Assembly (NCBI GenBank): GCA_036924855.1
Contig: JBAGRP010000001.1
Span: 5,084,001-5,148,000 of the forward strand
Reading direction: 5' to 3'
Source of the DNA: Nitrobacteraceae bacterium AZCC 2146
GTDB lineage: Bacteria > Pseudomonadota > Alphaproteobacteria > Rhizobiales > Xanthobacteraceae
Length of the DNA stretch: 64,000 nucleotides
Shown here piece after piece: positions 1 through 9,556 of this stretch; the first letter of the stretch is position 1; the number at the start of each line of letters is the position of its first letter. A program made the translations under genes and the position numbers. A model generated the notes under the pieces. It made no database searches. It was not told the origin of the DNA and saw only the letters and a program-made list of their open reading frames with translations.

Positions 1-2508
1 CGCCGCCAGCGACTGCCGGCCGATCGGGGTCGGCGAGGTCATCGACGGCATGGCAGGGGCAGGCGCCGCGGGCCGGGCTGGAGCTTCCGCCGGCTCGGGC
101 GCTACCAGCGGCGTAGTATCGTGGGCATTGTCCGCCATCGGCGCCGGCGAACTGCTGTCGAGCAGCGTCATCGCCATCTTGAACGAGCCGAGCACGATCA
201 CGACCACGCTGGCGCCGACCAGCAGCGAGCGGATTTTCGAACTGATGGTCGAGCTGCCCTTGTCGGTGGTGCCGCCCTTCGGCGTGGACTTGGCAGCTTG
301 CCTGGATTTGTCGCTGCCAGGTGAGGACGCCGCGGCGGCCTGCGCGGCGCGGCGCGCAGCAGCGATGAAACTCGACGCGGTGGCCTGTTCGCGGGCGCCA
401 TCGGAAAGCTCGCTGATGGCATCTTCGGACGCGGCGATGCGCTCGGACGGCGACGCAACGCGGACCTGCGGCCGTGTGCCCGGCTCCAGCGGATGATCCG
501 GGGGCAATTCGAGATCGACCATCGGCCGCGGCGCAGTGCGCTCCATTGCGGGCGCCGGCGAAGGCCGTGCGCTGGGCTGGGGGTCGAGAATGTCGCTGAT
601 CGCCTTCGGCGTGGCGAAGGCCGGCGTCGGCTCATGGGAGATCGCGGTGGCGGCGAACTCGCGCGGCGCGGCGTCGAAATGCACCTGCGGCTGCGGTGCA
701 CGGGTTTGCGCCGGCACCGGGGCGGGCATTGGAGCCGCTTTGGCCTGCGCAGGATTTTGCATCTGCGGACGCGGTGGTGCGATCGGCGCAGTGGTTGGCG
801 CAGGCATCGCGGCGCGCGGCGCCGGCGCATGCGGGATCGGCGCCGGAGCGGGAGCCGGCTGTGCCGCGGGCGCGGCACGTACCGCGCGCAGATCGCCTTC
901 GATCATGGCGAGGCGGTCGACGACGTGGCCGAGGGTGTTGTGAACGACTTCGAGGGAGTCCTGGGTGTGGCGGTCGGTTTCCGACTGGCTGAAGCGCATG
1001 TCGGAGAGTTCGCGCTTGATGGTGTCGACCAGGCCGGGATCCATCGACGGGGCGCTGCTGCGGCTGTCGACAAGCGCGGCAAAGGTCGACTGCTGCCGTT
1101 CGAGATGGCGCAGAATATCCTGCAGTCCGTCCTCGACGCGGCCGAGATTGTTGGCGCGCGGATCGGTGGTGGTCTCGATCCGCTCCAGCAGATAGGACAC
1201 GCGCTGTTCGAGATGCGCGAACGCCGACGAGCTGTCATTGCCGACCGGCAGATGGTCGAGCCGATTGGACAGCGCCTGCAAGGCGATTTCGAGATGATCG
1301 GAGCTGGCCGCAGCGGGCCGCTCGCGGTTTTCCAGCGCCGTGGTCAGCGTCGCGATGCGCTGCTCCAGGGCGGCAAAGGAAACGCTGTTGTCGGCGCGCG
1401 CCAGCTGATCGACCTTCGACGACAGCGTGTGCAGGTCGTCACTGAGCCGGCCCAGCGCTTCGTTGGAGGCGACGTTGGAAACGATCGCGCGCAATGCCGC
1501 GATGGCGCCTTCGAGCTGCTGCAGGGTGCCGGGATCGTCGCTGGAGCGCACGATCAGGTCGATCTTGCCACCGAGATTGCGGATCGCGTCGTCGAAGCCG
1601 GCGAGTTGCTCGGCCGGCGTCAGCGTCCGCAGGGTCTCGTGGATTTCGCTAAGCGCGCGTTCGACGCCGGCCAGCGCCTGGCCGTCGATGCCGCTCTGCC
1701 GGCTGTCGTCGATGCGGCGGCCCAGCGAGCGGATCTCGTTCTCGATCGATTCGATGGCGCGGCGCGGCATCGCTTCGGTGATGACGTTGCGGATCTCGGC
1801 CAGTTCGGAGCGGAAGGTGGCGATCGACTGCTCGATGCCAGTGTCCGGGCGCTGCAGCGCCTCGATCTTGCTGGTGATCTGGAACAGCTGCCGCTCGAGG
1901 CCGGACATGTCCAGCGCGGGCGCGTAAGCAGGCGGAGGCGCAAAAGCAGGCGCGATCGGCGGCGCCTGGCGCGGCGGCATCATCCGCGGCGTGCCGTCGA
2001 GTTCGCCCTGGCGGGCGGCGATTTCCGAGATCGCGAAATCCAGCGAGAACGGATCGATCGGCGGCGACGAACTGTAGACCTGTGCCGCGGCGCGCTCGAC
2101 CATGTCGGGGCTGCGCTGAGGGTGCGGACGCGCCGCGGGTTCGCTGATTTGCGAGAGCCGGGCGTCGAGCCGCGAGATCGCGTCGTTGAGCTGGCGGGCG
2201 ACGCCGGGCTCATTGCGGGCGGCAGGACGTGAAAACTGGTCGATCTGCCGGGTGATGGCGTCGAGGCGCTGATGGATTTCGGCGACGTCGGCGGCATCGC
2301 GCTGCGGCAGTGTTGCCGGGCGCCGGGCCAACGGCGGCTGTTCGGTGCGGGGACGGGCGTTCGGCGAGGTGAAATTCGTCGAGGATTCGCTGATGGTCGA
2401 GTTCATCCAGTCGCCCAGCGACATGCCGGCACGGCGCGCGGCGGCTTCGGCCCGCTCGCGAACCGATGGCTCGATCCCCTCAACACTCCACGATACGCGC
2501 GAATTCAT
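1..2508 (-). CDS. PodJ-like polar localisation / Sel1-type protein, 5' part only
   Basis: The reading frame is open from ATG at 2508 to the window edge, giving the first 836 residues. The N-terminus (MNSRVSWSVEGIEPSVRERA) is followed by a ribbon-helix-like segment, then several hundred residues rich in Leu heptads, Glu, Arg and Asp that look like coiled coil (roughly residues 120-500), and then an Ala/Pro-rich stretch. One hydrophobic segment around residues 758-780 would cross the inner membrane, with a Pro/Ala-rich periplasmic start after it. This layout (cytoplasmic coiled coil, one membrane pass, periplasmic C-terminus) matches Caulobacter PodJ and the Rhizobiales proteins annotated as peptidoglycan-binding/SEL1-repeat localisation factors. 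The repeats or peptidoglycan-binding domain would lie beyond the edge. The family assignment rests on architecture, not on a visible catalytic motif. Confidence 0.7.
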   Translation of the reverse strand, partial: MNSRVSWSVEGIEPSVRERAEAAARRAGMSLGDWMNSTISESSTNFTSPNARPRTEQPPLARRPATLPQRDAADVAEIHQRLDAITRQIDQFSRPAARNEPGVARQLNDAISRLDARLSQISEPAARPHPQRSPDMVERAAAQVYSSSPPIDPFSLDFAISEIAARQGELDGTPRMMPPRQAPPIAPAFAPPPAYAPALDMSGLERQLFQITSKIEALQRPDTGIEQSIATFRSELAEIRNVITEAMPRRAIESIENEIRSLGRRIDDSRQSGIDGQALAGVERALSEIHETLRTLTPAEQLAGFDDAIRNLGGKIDLIVRSSDDPGTLQQLEGAIAALRAIVSNVASNEALGRLSDDLHTLSSKVDQLARADNSVSFAALEQRIATLTTALENRERPAAASSDHLEIALQALSNRLDHLPVGNDSSSAFAHLEQRVSYLLERIETTTDPRANNLGRVEDGLQDILRHLERQQSTFAALVDSRSSAPSMDPGLVDTIKRELSDMRFSQSETDRHTQDSLEVVHNTLGHVVDRLAMIEGDLRAVRAAPAAQPAPAPAPIPHAPAPRAAMPAPTTAPIAPPRPQMQNPAQAKAAPMPAPVPAQTRAPQPQVHFDAAPREFAATAISHEPTPAFATPKAISDILDPQPSARPSPAPAMERTAPRPMVDLELPPDHPLEPGTRPQVRVASPSERIAASEDAISELSDGAREQATASSFIAAARRAAQAAAASSPGSDKSRQAAKSTPKGGTTDKGSSTISSKIRSLLVGASVVVIVLGSFKMAMTLLDSSSPAPMADNAHDTTPLVAPEPAEAPARPAAPAPAMPSMTSPTPIGRQSLAA

Positions 2509-2630
2509 GCTTTCGTCCGGTTCCGGGCCTGGCGCAACTGCACCCCGAGGCGTTCCGGCGCGTCCCATCGATGAGACAATCGAAATCGGCGCAGGTCGTC
2601 CGCCTCTGGTTTCGACTTTTTCGTGTTACG

Positions 2631-2646
2631 GTAAATAACCGGTTAA
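2631..2646 (-). promoter_or_regulatory. possible CtrA-type site upstream of the podJ-like gene
   Basis: On the minus strand this reads TTAACC-GGTTA-TTTAC, a match to TTAA-N7-TTAA with one mismatch in the second tetramer. It lies about 125 bases upstream of the start at 2508. podJ is cell-cycle controlled in Caulobacter, so a CtrA site is plausible. A single imperfect site can occur by chance. Confidence 0.25.
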
Positions 2647-2750
2647 GGACCTGGCCGGGCTTCGTTAAAAGTTTGCCGGCGCGGCGTATGCGCGGGACCT
2701 CTTGGGGGCAGCGCTGATCTCGGACATCGGACGGTCAGAATGACGACGGG

Positions 2751-3338
2751 CTAGCTGTTGTCTTTGTGCTGGCTGACCTGGATCGGAACCACGTTGGTCC
2801 GGCTGGACACCGTCGGCAGGGCTTCGAGCGCCTCTTCGCACCACTCCGCCACCATGCTCTCATGACGAAGTCCCATGCGAAGCAACAGCAGTTTGCCGGT
2901 GTCGGCCGGCGCGGCGGTGCCTTGCGGAAAGCGCTTGTTCAGGATGCGTTCGTAGCGGGCGGCGCGGTCGCGGTGATGTTCCATGCGCGCCATCAGGTCA
3001 TCGCGCAGGGGCTCGATGTCGACGCTGTCGAGTGCGTAGAGCCGGACCAGAAGGTCGTCCTTCATCAAGGCCGGGCTGCTCGGCCGGGCTGCCCAGTGCC
3101 GCAGGGCGGCTCTGCCCTCAGGTGTCAGGGTATAGACGAGTTTGTTGGGCTTGCCGGACTGCACCACCTCGCGGCCCTGGACGTGGCCGCGGTCGCGCAG
3201 CCGCGACAGTTCGCGATAGATTTGCTGATGGTCGGCCTTCCAGAAGAAGCCGATCGATGCATCGAATGTCTTGGCGAGCTCGTAGCCCGTCATCGGACAT
3301 TCGGTCAGGCATGCGAGGATTGCGTCACCAAGCGCCAT
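2751..3338 (-). CDS. PadR family transcriptional regulator
   Basis: A 195-residue protein starting MALGDAILACLTECPMTGYE, the typical opening of PadR winged-helix repressors. The motif YELAKTFD, then WKADHQQIYRELSRLRDRG, forms the HTH, and VYTLTPEGRAAL the wing. The C-terminal half (from about residue 95) is the helical Vir_act_alpha_C-like dimerisation domain. I chose the start at 3338 because GAGGGTGG lies just upstream; an in-frame upstream GTG/ATG would add 15 residues with no homology-like features. It is divergent from the NTF2-like gene, and two tandem palindromes in the shared promoter are likely its operators. PadR proteins commonly repress themselves and their neighbour in response to phenolic or toxic ligands; the ligand here is unknown. 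Confidence 0.88.
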   Translation of the reverse strand: MALGDAILACLTECPMTGYELAKTFDASIGFFWKADHQQIYRELSRLRDRGHVQGREVVQSGKPNKLVYTLTPEGRAALRHWAARPSSPALMKDDLLVRLYALDSVDIEPLRDDLMARMEHHRDRAARYERILNKRFPQGTAAPADTGKLLLLRMGLRHESMVAEWCEEALEALPTVSSRTNVVPIQVSQHKDNS

Positions 3339-3377
3339 TCGCCCACCCTCGATCCCTGTTCCGTTCGGCTTGACTTT

Positions 3378-3409
3378 ATGCACAATGGTGCATATGCGTC
3401 AATGCGCAT
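3378..3409. promoter_or_regulatory. two abutting 16-bp palindromes, probable PadR operators
   Basis: Site 1 (3378-3393) is ATGCAC-AATG-GTGCAT, a perfect inverted repeat. Site 2 (3394-3409) is ATGCGT-CAAT-GCGCAT with one mismatch. They abut directly, share ATGC...GCAT ends and have the 16-bp ATG-N10-CAT form of known PadR operators. A TTGACT (3370-3375) that could be a -35 element lies next to site 1, so binding would block transcription of the NTF2-like gene and probably of padR. Confidence 0.6.
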
Positions 3410-3471
3410 ATAACCGTGGGAATTTCTCCTTCCCGCTCCGGTGCGGGCGTTGCGCCCAGAGGAGACGTCAG

Positions 3472-3897
3472 ATGACCATGAGCGGCCTGGACAAATGGTA
3501 CGCCTACATGAAGTCGCACGACGCGGCGGCACTCTGGGATCTGCTTGATCCCGATGCCGTCTTCGAAAGCCCCGTCGTGCATACGCCGCAGCGCGGGCGC
3601 GACATCACCTTCAAATATCTGTCGAGCGCCGAACAGGTGCTGGGCGGTCCGGGCTTCGCCTATCGCGGCGAGTGGCGCAGCAAGAACGGCGCGGTGCTCG
3701 AATTCGAAAACGAGATCGAAGGCATCACGATCAACGGCGTCGACATCATCACCTTCGGCGACGATGGCAGGATCACCCACTTCAAGGTGATGGTGCGCCC
3801 GCTCAAGGCGATCAATCTGCTGCACCGGCTGATGGGCGAGCAATTGATGCGGCAGGGACGTGAAGCCGGCGTTGCAAAGGCGCAATCGCAGTCTTGA
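3472..3897 (+). CDS. NTF2-like / SnoaL-like small protein
   Basis: A 141-residue protein with the cone-shaped NTF2/SnoaL pattern: an N-terminal helix (LDKWYAYMKSHDAAALWDLL), then D-x-DAVFESPVVHTPQRGRD, and C-terminal beta strands including VDIITFGDDGRITHFKVMVRP. The start at 3472 is preceded by GAGGAGA at good spacing; frames further upstream run through the operator region and are unlikely. It is divergent from padR and lies 111 bases before an acyl-CoA dehydrogenase gene on the same strand, so it may be co-transcribed with beta-oxidation genes. This fold hosts isomerases, cyclases and non-enzymatic binders, so the reaction cannot be named. Confidence 0.82.
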   Translation: MTMSGLDKWYAYMKSHDAAALWDLLDPDAVFESPVVHTPQRGRDITFKYLSSAEQVLGGPGFAYRGEWRSKNGAVLEFENEIEGITINGVDIITFGDDGRITHFKVMVRPLKAINLLHRLMGEQLMRQGREAGVAKAQSQS

Positions 3898-4008
3898 TAC
3901 TTGTTACCGCGGACCTCCGGAAGCGGTAGGGTCCATTTCTGGAAACGCAAAGGTTGCTGCGCTGCATGAACTCCCCAAGAGGGGTGGCCAGCCAGCCGGG
4001 AGAACACC

Positions 4009-5799
4009 ATGCCGAGCTACAAGGCCCCCCTGGAAGACGTCGGTTTCCTGCTCAATGACGTGTTTCAGTTCGATCGCTACAACAATCTGCCCGGTTTCAG
4101 CGACGCCTCCGCCGACGTCCGCGACGCGATCCTGGAAGAGGCCGCCAAGCTCAGCGAGCAGGTGCTGCAGCCGCTGAACCGCGTCGGCGATCTCGAAGGC
4201 TGCGTTCGCCACGACGATGGCAGCGTCACCACGGCGAAAGGTTTTAAGGAAGCGTTCAAGCAGGTCACCGAAGGCGGCTGGCTTGGCCTCTCGTCTCCCA
4301 CGGAATATGGCGGCCAGGGCCTGCCGGTGGCGCTGTCGCAGACCGTCTCCGAATTTCAGATCTCCGCCAACATGGCGTTCTCGATGTATGGCGGCCTCAC
4401 CATGGGCGCTACCGCCGCGCTGCTGGTGCACGGCAAGCCCGAGCAGAAGACGATGTTCCTGCCGAAGATGGTGGCCGGCGAGTGGACCGGCACCATGAAC
4501 CTGACCGAGCCGCAATGCGGCACCGATCTCGGTCTGCTCCGCACCAAGGCCGTGAAGCAGGACGACGGCAGCTACAAGATCTCAGGCACCAAGATCTTCA
4601 TCTCCGCCGGCGAGCACGATCTGGCCGACAACATCATCCATCTGGTGCTGGCCCGCATCGAGGGCGCACCGGCCGGCATCAAGGGCGTCTCGCTGTTCGT
4701 GGTGCCGAAGGTGCTGGTCAATGCCGACGGTTCGCTCGGCGCGCGCAACGGCGTCTCCTGCGGCTCGATCGAGCACAAGATGGGCATCCACGGCAATTCC
4801 ACCTGCGTGATGAACTACGACGGCGCCACCGGTTGGCTGATCGGCGAAGAGAACAAGGGCATGCAGGGCATGTTCGTGATGATGAACGAGGCCCGGCTCG
4901 GCGTCGCCGTGCAGGGCCTTGCGCAGTCCGAGGTCGCCTATCAGAACGCGGTGGCTTATGCGAAAGACCGGCTGCAGGGTCGCTCGCTATCGGGTCCGAA
5001 ATCGCCGGAGAAGCCGGCCGATCCGATCATCGTGCATCCCGACGTGCGCCGCACGCTGCTCACCATCCGCGCCTTCAACGAAGCCGCGCGCGCCATGGTG
5101 GTGTGGACCGCGCTGAAGAGCGACGTCGCGCATCGCTCCGACGATCCCAAAGAACGCCAGGCCGCCGACGACCATATGGGTCTGATGACGCCGGTGCTGA
5201 AGGGCGTGCTGACTGATGGTGGCTTCGCCAATGCGGTGTCGGCGCAGCAGATGTTCGGCGGTCACGGTTACATCGCCGAATGGGGCATGGAGCAGTTCGT
5301 CAGGGATGCCCGCATCGCGATGATCTATGAAGGCGCCAACGGCATTCAGGCGCTGGATCTGGTCGGCCGCAAGCTGCCGCGCGACGGCGGCCGCGCGGCG
5401 ATGGCGTTCTTCGCCGAGGTCGGCTCCTTCGCCAAGGAGCACGGAACGGATGAGGCGATGAAGCCCTATGTGGCGCCGCTCAGCGCCGCGCTCGGCCATC
5501 TGCAGCAGGCGACCATGTGGCTGATGCAGAATGCGATGGCCAAGCCCGACAATGCCGGCGCCGGCGCCACCGATTACATGCAATTGTTCGGCCTCGTCAC
5601 CTTCGCCTATATGTGGGCGAAGATGGCGAAGGTGGCGCAGGACAAGATTGCCGCATCCGGCGCGACACCCTATCTGACCACCAAGCTTGTCACCGGCCGC
5701 TTCTTCATGGAACGGATGCTGCCGGAAACCTCGGTGCATCTCGCGCGCATCCAGACCGGCAGCGCCACCACGATGGAATTGCCGGCCGAAGCGTTCTAA
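4009..5799 (+). CDS. acyl-CoA dehydrogenase (long, C-terminal-domain type)
   Basis: A 596-residue FAD flavoprotein that oxidises acyl-CoA to trans-2-enoyl-CoA, the first step of beta-oxidation. N-terminal extension [19 protein letters not shown], then the usual N, middle and C domains: [13 protein letters not shown] is the FAD/substrate motif, [20 protein letters not shown] is the C-domain signature, and Glu441 in [10 protein letters not shown] is the expected catalytic base. The last 130 or so residues form the extra C-terminal domain of the roughly 600-residue subfamily (DmdC/AcdA-like), so it is longer than the common 380-residue enzymes. It is followed by thiolase and the multifunctional FadJ-like protein, which completes a beta-oxidation set. 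Substrate length is not evident. Confidence 0.93.
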   Translation: MPSYKAPLEDVGFLLNDVFQFDRYNNLPGFSDASADVRDAILEEAAKLSEQVLQPLNRVGDLEGCVRHDDGSVTTAKGFKEAFKQVTEGGWLGLSSPTEYGGQGLPVALSQTVSEFQISANMAFSMYGGLTMGATAALLVHGKPEQKTMFLPKMVAGEWTGTMNLTEPQCGTDLGLLRTKAVKQDDGSYKISGTKIFISAGEHDLADNIIHLVLARIEGAPAGIKGVSLFVVPKVLVNADGSLGARNGVSCGSIEHKMGIHGNSTCVMNYDGATGWLIGEENKGMQGMFVMMNEARLGVAVQGLAQSEVAYQNAVAYAKDRLQGRSLSGPKSPEKPADPIIVHPDVRRTLLTIRAFNEAARAMVVWTALKSDVAHRSDDPKERQAADDHMGLMTPVLKGVLTDGGFANAVSAQQMFGGHGYIAEWGMEQFVRDARIAMIYEGANGIQALDLVGRKLPRDGGRAAMAFFAEVGSFAKEHGTDEAMKPYVAPLSAALGHLQQATMWLMQNAMAKPDNAGAGATDYMQLFGLVTFAYMWAKMAKVAQDKIAASGATPYLTTKLVTGRFFMERMLPETSVHLARIQTGSATTMELPAEAF

Positions 5800-5817
5800 A
5801 GCGCGATACCCAGTCTT

Positions 5818-5901
5818 CGTCATTGCGAGCGTAGCGAAGCAATCCAGAGAGCCAAAATGAAGAACTGGATTGCTTCGTCGCAAGTGCTCCTCGCAATGAC
5901 G
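5818..5901. repeat. dispersed palindromic repeat (attgcgag type)
   Basis: Outer arms CGTCATTGCGAG (5818-5829) and CTCGCAATGACG (5890-5901) are perfect reverse complements. Inside them CGAAGCAATCCAG is mirrored by CTGGATTGCTTCG. This REP-like, non-coding element is typical of intergenic spaces in Bradyrhizobium-type genomes. Here it lies between the acyl-CoA dehydrogenase and thiolase genes and could fold into a long hairpin in the mRNA. Confidence 0.8.
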
Positions 5902-5970
5902 GTTACATGATTTGACTATTCTGCAATTCGTCTCGCTCAAACGGAGCGAGACCGAAACGGGAGAAACCGA

Positions 5971-7179
5971 ATGCCCGAGGCATATATCTACGATCACGTT
6001 CGCACCCCGCGCGGCCGCGGCAAGGCCGATGGCGCGCTGCATGAAGTGACCGCGCTGGCGCTGGCCACCGCGCCGCTGAAGGCGCTGAAGGAACGCAACA
6101 ACATCCAGCCCGGCACCATCGACGATGTCATCCTTGGCTGCGTCGATCCGGTCGGCGAGGCCGGCGGTGACATCGCCCGCATGGCGGCGCTGTCGGCGGG
6201 TTACGGCAACGACGTGCCGGGCATCCAGATCAACCGCTTCTGCGCGTCCGGCCTCGACGCCGTGAATTTCGCCGCGGCGCAGGTGATGTCGGGCCAGCAC
6301 GCCATGACCATTGGCGGCGGCGCGGAATCCATGAGCCGCGTCGGCATCGGCGCCTCCGGCGGCGCCTGGCCGGTGGATCCCTCCATCGCGGTGCCCGCTT
6401 ACTTCATGCCGCAGGGCGTCTCCGCCGATCTGATCGCCACCAAATACGGTTTCTCCCGCGACGACGTCGATGCCTATGCGGTGCAGAGCCAGCAGCGCGC
6501 GGCGAAAGCGTGGGACGAGGGCCGCTTCAAGAATTCGGTGGTGCCGGTCAAGGACATCAATGGCCTCACCATCCTCGCCAAGGACGAGCACATGCGGCCG
6601 ACCACGACGATGCAGTCGCTCGGCCAGTTGCAGCCGTCCTTCGTGACCATGGGACAGATGGGCGGCTTCGATGCGGTGGCGATCCAGTCGCATCCGGAAA
6701 TCGAACGCATCAACTACGTCCACCATGCCGGCAATTCCTCGGGGATCGTCGATGGCGCGGGCGCCGTGCTGCTCGGCAACGAAGAGGCCGGCAAGAAGGC
6801 CGGCCTGAAGCCGCGCGCCAAAATCCGCGCCTTCGCCAATATCGGTTCCGAACCGGCGATGATGCTGACCGGCCCGGTCGATGTGACCAGGAAGGTGCTG
6901 GAGCGTTCCGGCATGAAACTGTCGGACATCGACCTGTTCGAACTCAACGAGGCCTTTGCCTCGGTGGTGCTGCGCTTCATGCAGGCGTTCGACATCGATA
7001 ATGCCAAGATCAACGTCAATGGCGGCGCCATCGCGCTCGGCCATCCGCTCGGCGCCACCGGCGCGATGATCCTGGGGACCGTGCTCGATGAACTCGAGCG
7101 CACCAACAAGTCGACCGCCCTCGTCACGCTGTGCATCGGCGGCGGCATGGGCACTGCCACCATCATCGAACGCGTGTAA
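5971..7179 (+). CDS. acetyl-CoA C-acyltransferase (thiolase)
   Basis: A 402-residue thiolase that cleaves 3-ketoacyl-CoA with CoA to acetyl-CoA and a shortened acyl-CoA. All three active-site motifs are present: Cys91 in NRFCASGLDAVN, His358 in GGAIALGHPLGATGA and Cys388 in TLCIGGGMG. GGAESMSRVG is also typical. The start follows GGGAGAA. The next gene begins 12 bases after its stop, so the two are co-transcribed and probably form the alpha2beta2 trifunctional complex (this gene as the FadA/FadI-like beta subunit). Biosynthetic thiolases share the motifs, but the context favours degradation. Confidence 0.94.
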   Translation: MPEAYIYDHVRTPRGRGKADGALHEVTALALATAPLKALKERNNIQPGTIDDVILGCVDPVGEAGGDIARMAALSAGYGNDVPGIQINRFCASGLDAVNFAAAQVMSGQHAMTIGGGAESMSRVGIGASGGAWPVDPSIAVPAYFMPQGVSADLIATKYGFSRDDVDAYAVQSQQRAAKAWDEGRFKNSVVPVKDINGLTILAKDEHMRPTTTMQSLGQLQPSFVTMGQMGGFDAVAIQSHPEIERINYVHHAGNSSGIVDGAGAVLLGNEEAGKKAGLKPRAKIRAFANIGSEPAMMLTGPVDVTRKVLERSGMKLSDIDLFELNEAFASVVLRFMQAFDIDNAKINVNGGAIALGHPLGATGAMILGTVLDELERTNKSTALVTLCIGGGMGTATIIERV

Positions 7180-7191
7180 GGAGCGGCCATC

Positions 7192-9408
7192 ATGACCTTC
7201 AAGAACTTCAAGGTTGAGACCGACGCCGACGGCATCGCGCTGGTGACGTGGGACATTCCGGGCCGTTCGATGAACGTGCTGGACGCGACTACCGTCGAAG
7301 AGCTCGACGCCATCGTCACGCAGACCACCGCGGATGCCGCGGTCAAGGGCGTGGTGATCACGTCGGGCAAGGAGGCGTTCTCCGCCGGCGCCGATCTGTC
7401 GATGCTGGAAGGCATGAACAAGACCTTCGCCGAAGCCAGGAAGGCCAAGGGCGAGGAAGCCGCGCAGCAGTTGCTGTTCGATGAAAGCCGCAAGCTGTCG
7501 CTGACGCTGCGCAAGATCGAAACCTCGGGCAAGCCGTGGGTCGCCGCGATCAATGGTCTCGCGCTTGGCGGCGCCTTCGAAGTCACGCTGGCGTGCCATT
7601 ACCGCATCGCTGCCGACAATCCGAAGACCCGGCTCGGCCTGCCGGAGATCAAGGTCGGCCTGTTCCCGGGCGGTGGCGGCACGCAGCGTTTGCCGCGCAT
7701 GCTGCAGCCGCAGGATGCGATGCAGATGCTGCTCAAGGGCGAGGCGATCAATCTCACCAAGGCCAAGGCGATGAACATCGTCGGCGACGTTGTGCCCCCC
7801 AGCGATCTGATCAAGACCGCAAAGGACTGGATCAAGGCCGGCGGCAAGGCGGTGGCGCCGTGGGACGAGAAGGGTTTCAAGCTGCCCGGCGGCGCGGTGT
7901 ATTCGAAGCAGGGCATGATGATCTTCCCCGCGGGCAATGCGATCTATCGCCGCGAGACCTACGACAACTATCCCGCCGCCCGCGCCATCATGCAGTGCGC
8001 CTATGAAGGCCTGCAATTGCCGATGGACGCGGCGCTGCGCGTTGAATCGCGCTACTTCTCGAAGATCCTGCAGAGCAAGGAAGCGGCGGCGATGATCCGC
8101 AGCCTGTTCATCTCGATGCAGGAACTGAGCAAGGGCGCGCGCCGCCCGCCAAATGTGCCGCCGACCAAGGTCAAGAAGCTCGCCATCATCGGCGCCGGCT
8201 TCATGGGCGCCAGCGTCGGCTTCGTCTCGGCGCGCGGCGGCATCGACGTGGTGCTGATCGACCGCGACCAGGCCAGCGCCGACAAGGGCCGTGGCCACTG
8301 CGAGGCCGCGATCGACGGCCTGATCGCCAAGGGGCGCGCCAAGGAGGCGGACAAGGCCGCGCTGATGGCGAAGATCACCGCGACGGCCGACTTCAACGTG
8401 TTGAAGGACTGCGACCTCGTCATCGAAGCGGTGTTCGAGGATCGCGCGGTCAAGGCCGAGATCTACAAGAGGGCGCAGCCGCTGCTGAAGGAAGGCGCGA
8501 TTTTCGCGTCGAACACCTCGACGCTGCCGATCAATTCGCTGGCCGAGGAATTCACCGACCAGAGCAAGTTCATCGGCATCCATTTCTTCTCGCCGGTGGA
8601 GAAGATGATGCTGGTGGAGATCATCGTCGGCAAGAACACCGGCGATGTCGCGCTGGCCACTGCGCTGGATTACGTCCGCGTCATCGGCAAGACGCCGATC
8701 GTGGTCAATGATTCCCGCGGCTTCTTCGCCAATCGCTGCGTGCTGCGTTTCACCGCCGAAGGCCTGGAAATGCTGATGGAAGGCGTGCCGCCGGCGATGA
8801 TCGAGAACACCGCCAAGATGGCCGGCATGCCGGTCGGGCCGCTGTCGCTATCCGACGAGATCGCGCTCGATCTGGTGCTGAAGATCATGAAGGCCACCGA
8901 AGCCGATCTTGGCTCGCAGGCGGTCGATCAGGCGCAGAAGAAACTGATCGTCGAGATGGTGGAGAAACAGGAGCGCCTCGGCCGCAAGAACAGCAAGGGC
9001 TTTTACGAATACCCTGCCAAGGGCAAAGGCCAGAAGAGCCTCTGGCAAGGTCTCGGCGCGCTGGTGCCGAAGCCCGTCGATCCCGATACGCTCGACGTCG
9101 AGGAACTGAAACAGCGCTTCCTCGTGGTGCAGGCGGTGGAAGCCGCGCGCACGGTAGAGGATCACGTCATCACCGATCCGCGCGAGGCCGACGTCGGCTC
9201 GATCCTCGGCTTTGGCTTTGCACCGTTCACCGGCGGCACGCTGAGCTATATCGACTTCATGGGTACGAAGAACTTCGTCGCGCTGTGCCACAAGCTCGAA
9301 GCCAAATACGGCTCGCGTTTCACGCCGCCAAAACTGCTCGAGGACATGGCCGCCAAGGGCGAAACCTTCTACGGCCGCTTCCCGCCGAAGAAGCTGGCGG
9401 CGGCGTAA
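7192..9408 (+). CDS. 3-hydroxyacyl-CoA dehydrogenase / enoyl-CoA hydratase fusion (FadB/FadJ type)
   Basis: A 738-residue multifunctional enzyme for the second and third steps of beta-oxidation. Residues 1-190 are a crotonase domain (KEAFSAGADLSML oxyanion-hole region, NGLALGGAFEVTLACH, LGLPEIKVGLFPGGGGTQRLPR). From about residue 325 an NAD-binding domain begins with IGAGFMGASVG. SNTSTLPI and HFFSPVEKMMLVEII belong to the 3-hydroxyacyl-CoA dehydrogenase domain, and two C-terminal HAD domains follow. Length and domain order match FadJ-like alpha subunits. It lies 12 bases downstream of the thiolase gene, with GGAGCG before the ATG. Confidence 0.95.
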   Translation: MTFKNFKVETDADGIALVTWDIPGRSMNVLDATTVEELDAIVTQTTADAAVKGVVITSGKEAFSAGADLSMLEGMNKTFAEARKAKGEEAAQQLLFDESRKLSLTLRKIETSGKPWVAAINGLALGGAFEVTLACHYRIAADNPKTRLGLPEIKVGLFPGGGGTQRLPRMLQPQDAMQMLLKGEAINLTKAKAMNIVGDVVPPSDLIKTAKDWIKAGGKAVAPWDEKGFKLPGGAVYSKQGMMIFPAGNAIYRRETYDNYPAARAIMQCAYEGLQLPMDAALRVESRYFSKILQSKEAAAMIRSLFISMQELSKGARRPPNVPPTKVKKLAIIGAGFMGASVGFVSARGGIDVVLIDRDQASADKGRGHCEAAIDGLIAKGRAKEADKAALMAKITATADFNVLKDCDLVIEAVFEDRAVKAEIYKRAQPLLKEGAIFASNTSTLPINSLAEEFTDQSKFIGIHFFSPVEKMMLVEIIVGKNTGDVALATALDYVRVIGKTPIVVNDSRGFFANRCVLRFTAEGLEMLMEGVPPAMIENTAKMAGMPVGPLSLSDEIALDLVLKIMKATEADLGSQAVDQAQKKLIVEMVEKQERLGRKNSKGFYEYPAKGKGQKSLWQGLGALVPKPVDPDTLDVEELKQRFLVVQAVEAARTVEDHVITDPREADVGSILGFGFAPFTGGTLSYIDFMGTKNFVALCHKLEAKYGSRFTPPKLLEDMAAKGETFYGRFPPKKLAAA

Positions 9409-9448
9409 GATACACGGCGCGTTTTGCGCCGGCAGCCTACGCAGTCTC

Positions 9449-9526
9449 CGTCATGGCCGGGCTTGTCCCGGCCATCCACGATGTTCTGCGAGAACGTGGA
9501 TGCCCGGCACAAGGCCGGGCATGACG
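9449..9526. repeat. dispersed palindromic repeat (tcatggccgggc type)
   Basis: Arms beginning CGTCATGGCCGGGCTTGTCC and ending in GGCCGGGCATGACG are complementary, with an inner CATCCACG / CGTGGATG pair. It has a different sequence from the repeat at 5818 but the same long-hairpin plan. It lies downstream of the FadJ-like gene. Confidence 0.75.
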
Positions 9527-9556
9527 AACGATGGGGCCGCGATCGCGGCACAAATA

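Noticed and set aside
493..2232. Plus-strand open frame of about 580 codons opposite the podJ-like gene
   Set aside because: Composition is Arg/Gly/Asp-rich and mirrors the coiled-coil gene on the minus strand; no family motif.
4987..8583. Very long open frame on the minus strand across the beta-oxidation genes
   Set aside because: It is antisense to three clear enzyme genes, has His/Arg/Asp-rich nonsense composition and no ribosome site. Such frames are a by-product of high GC at third codon positions.
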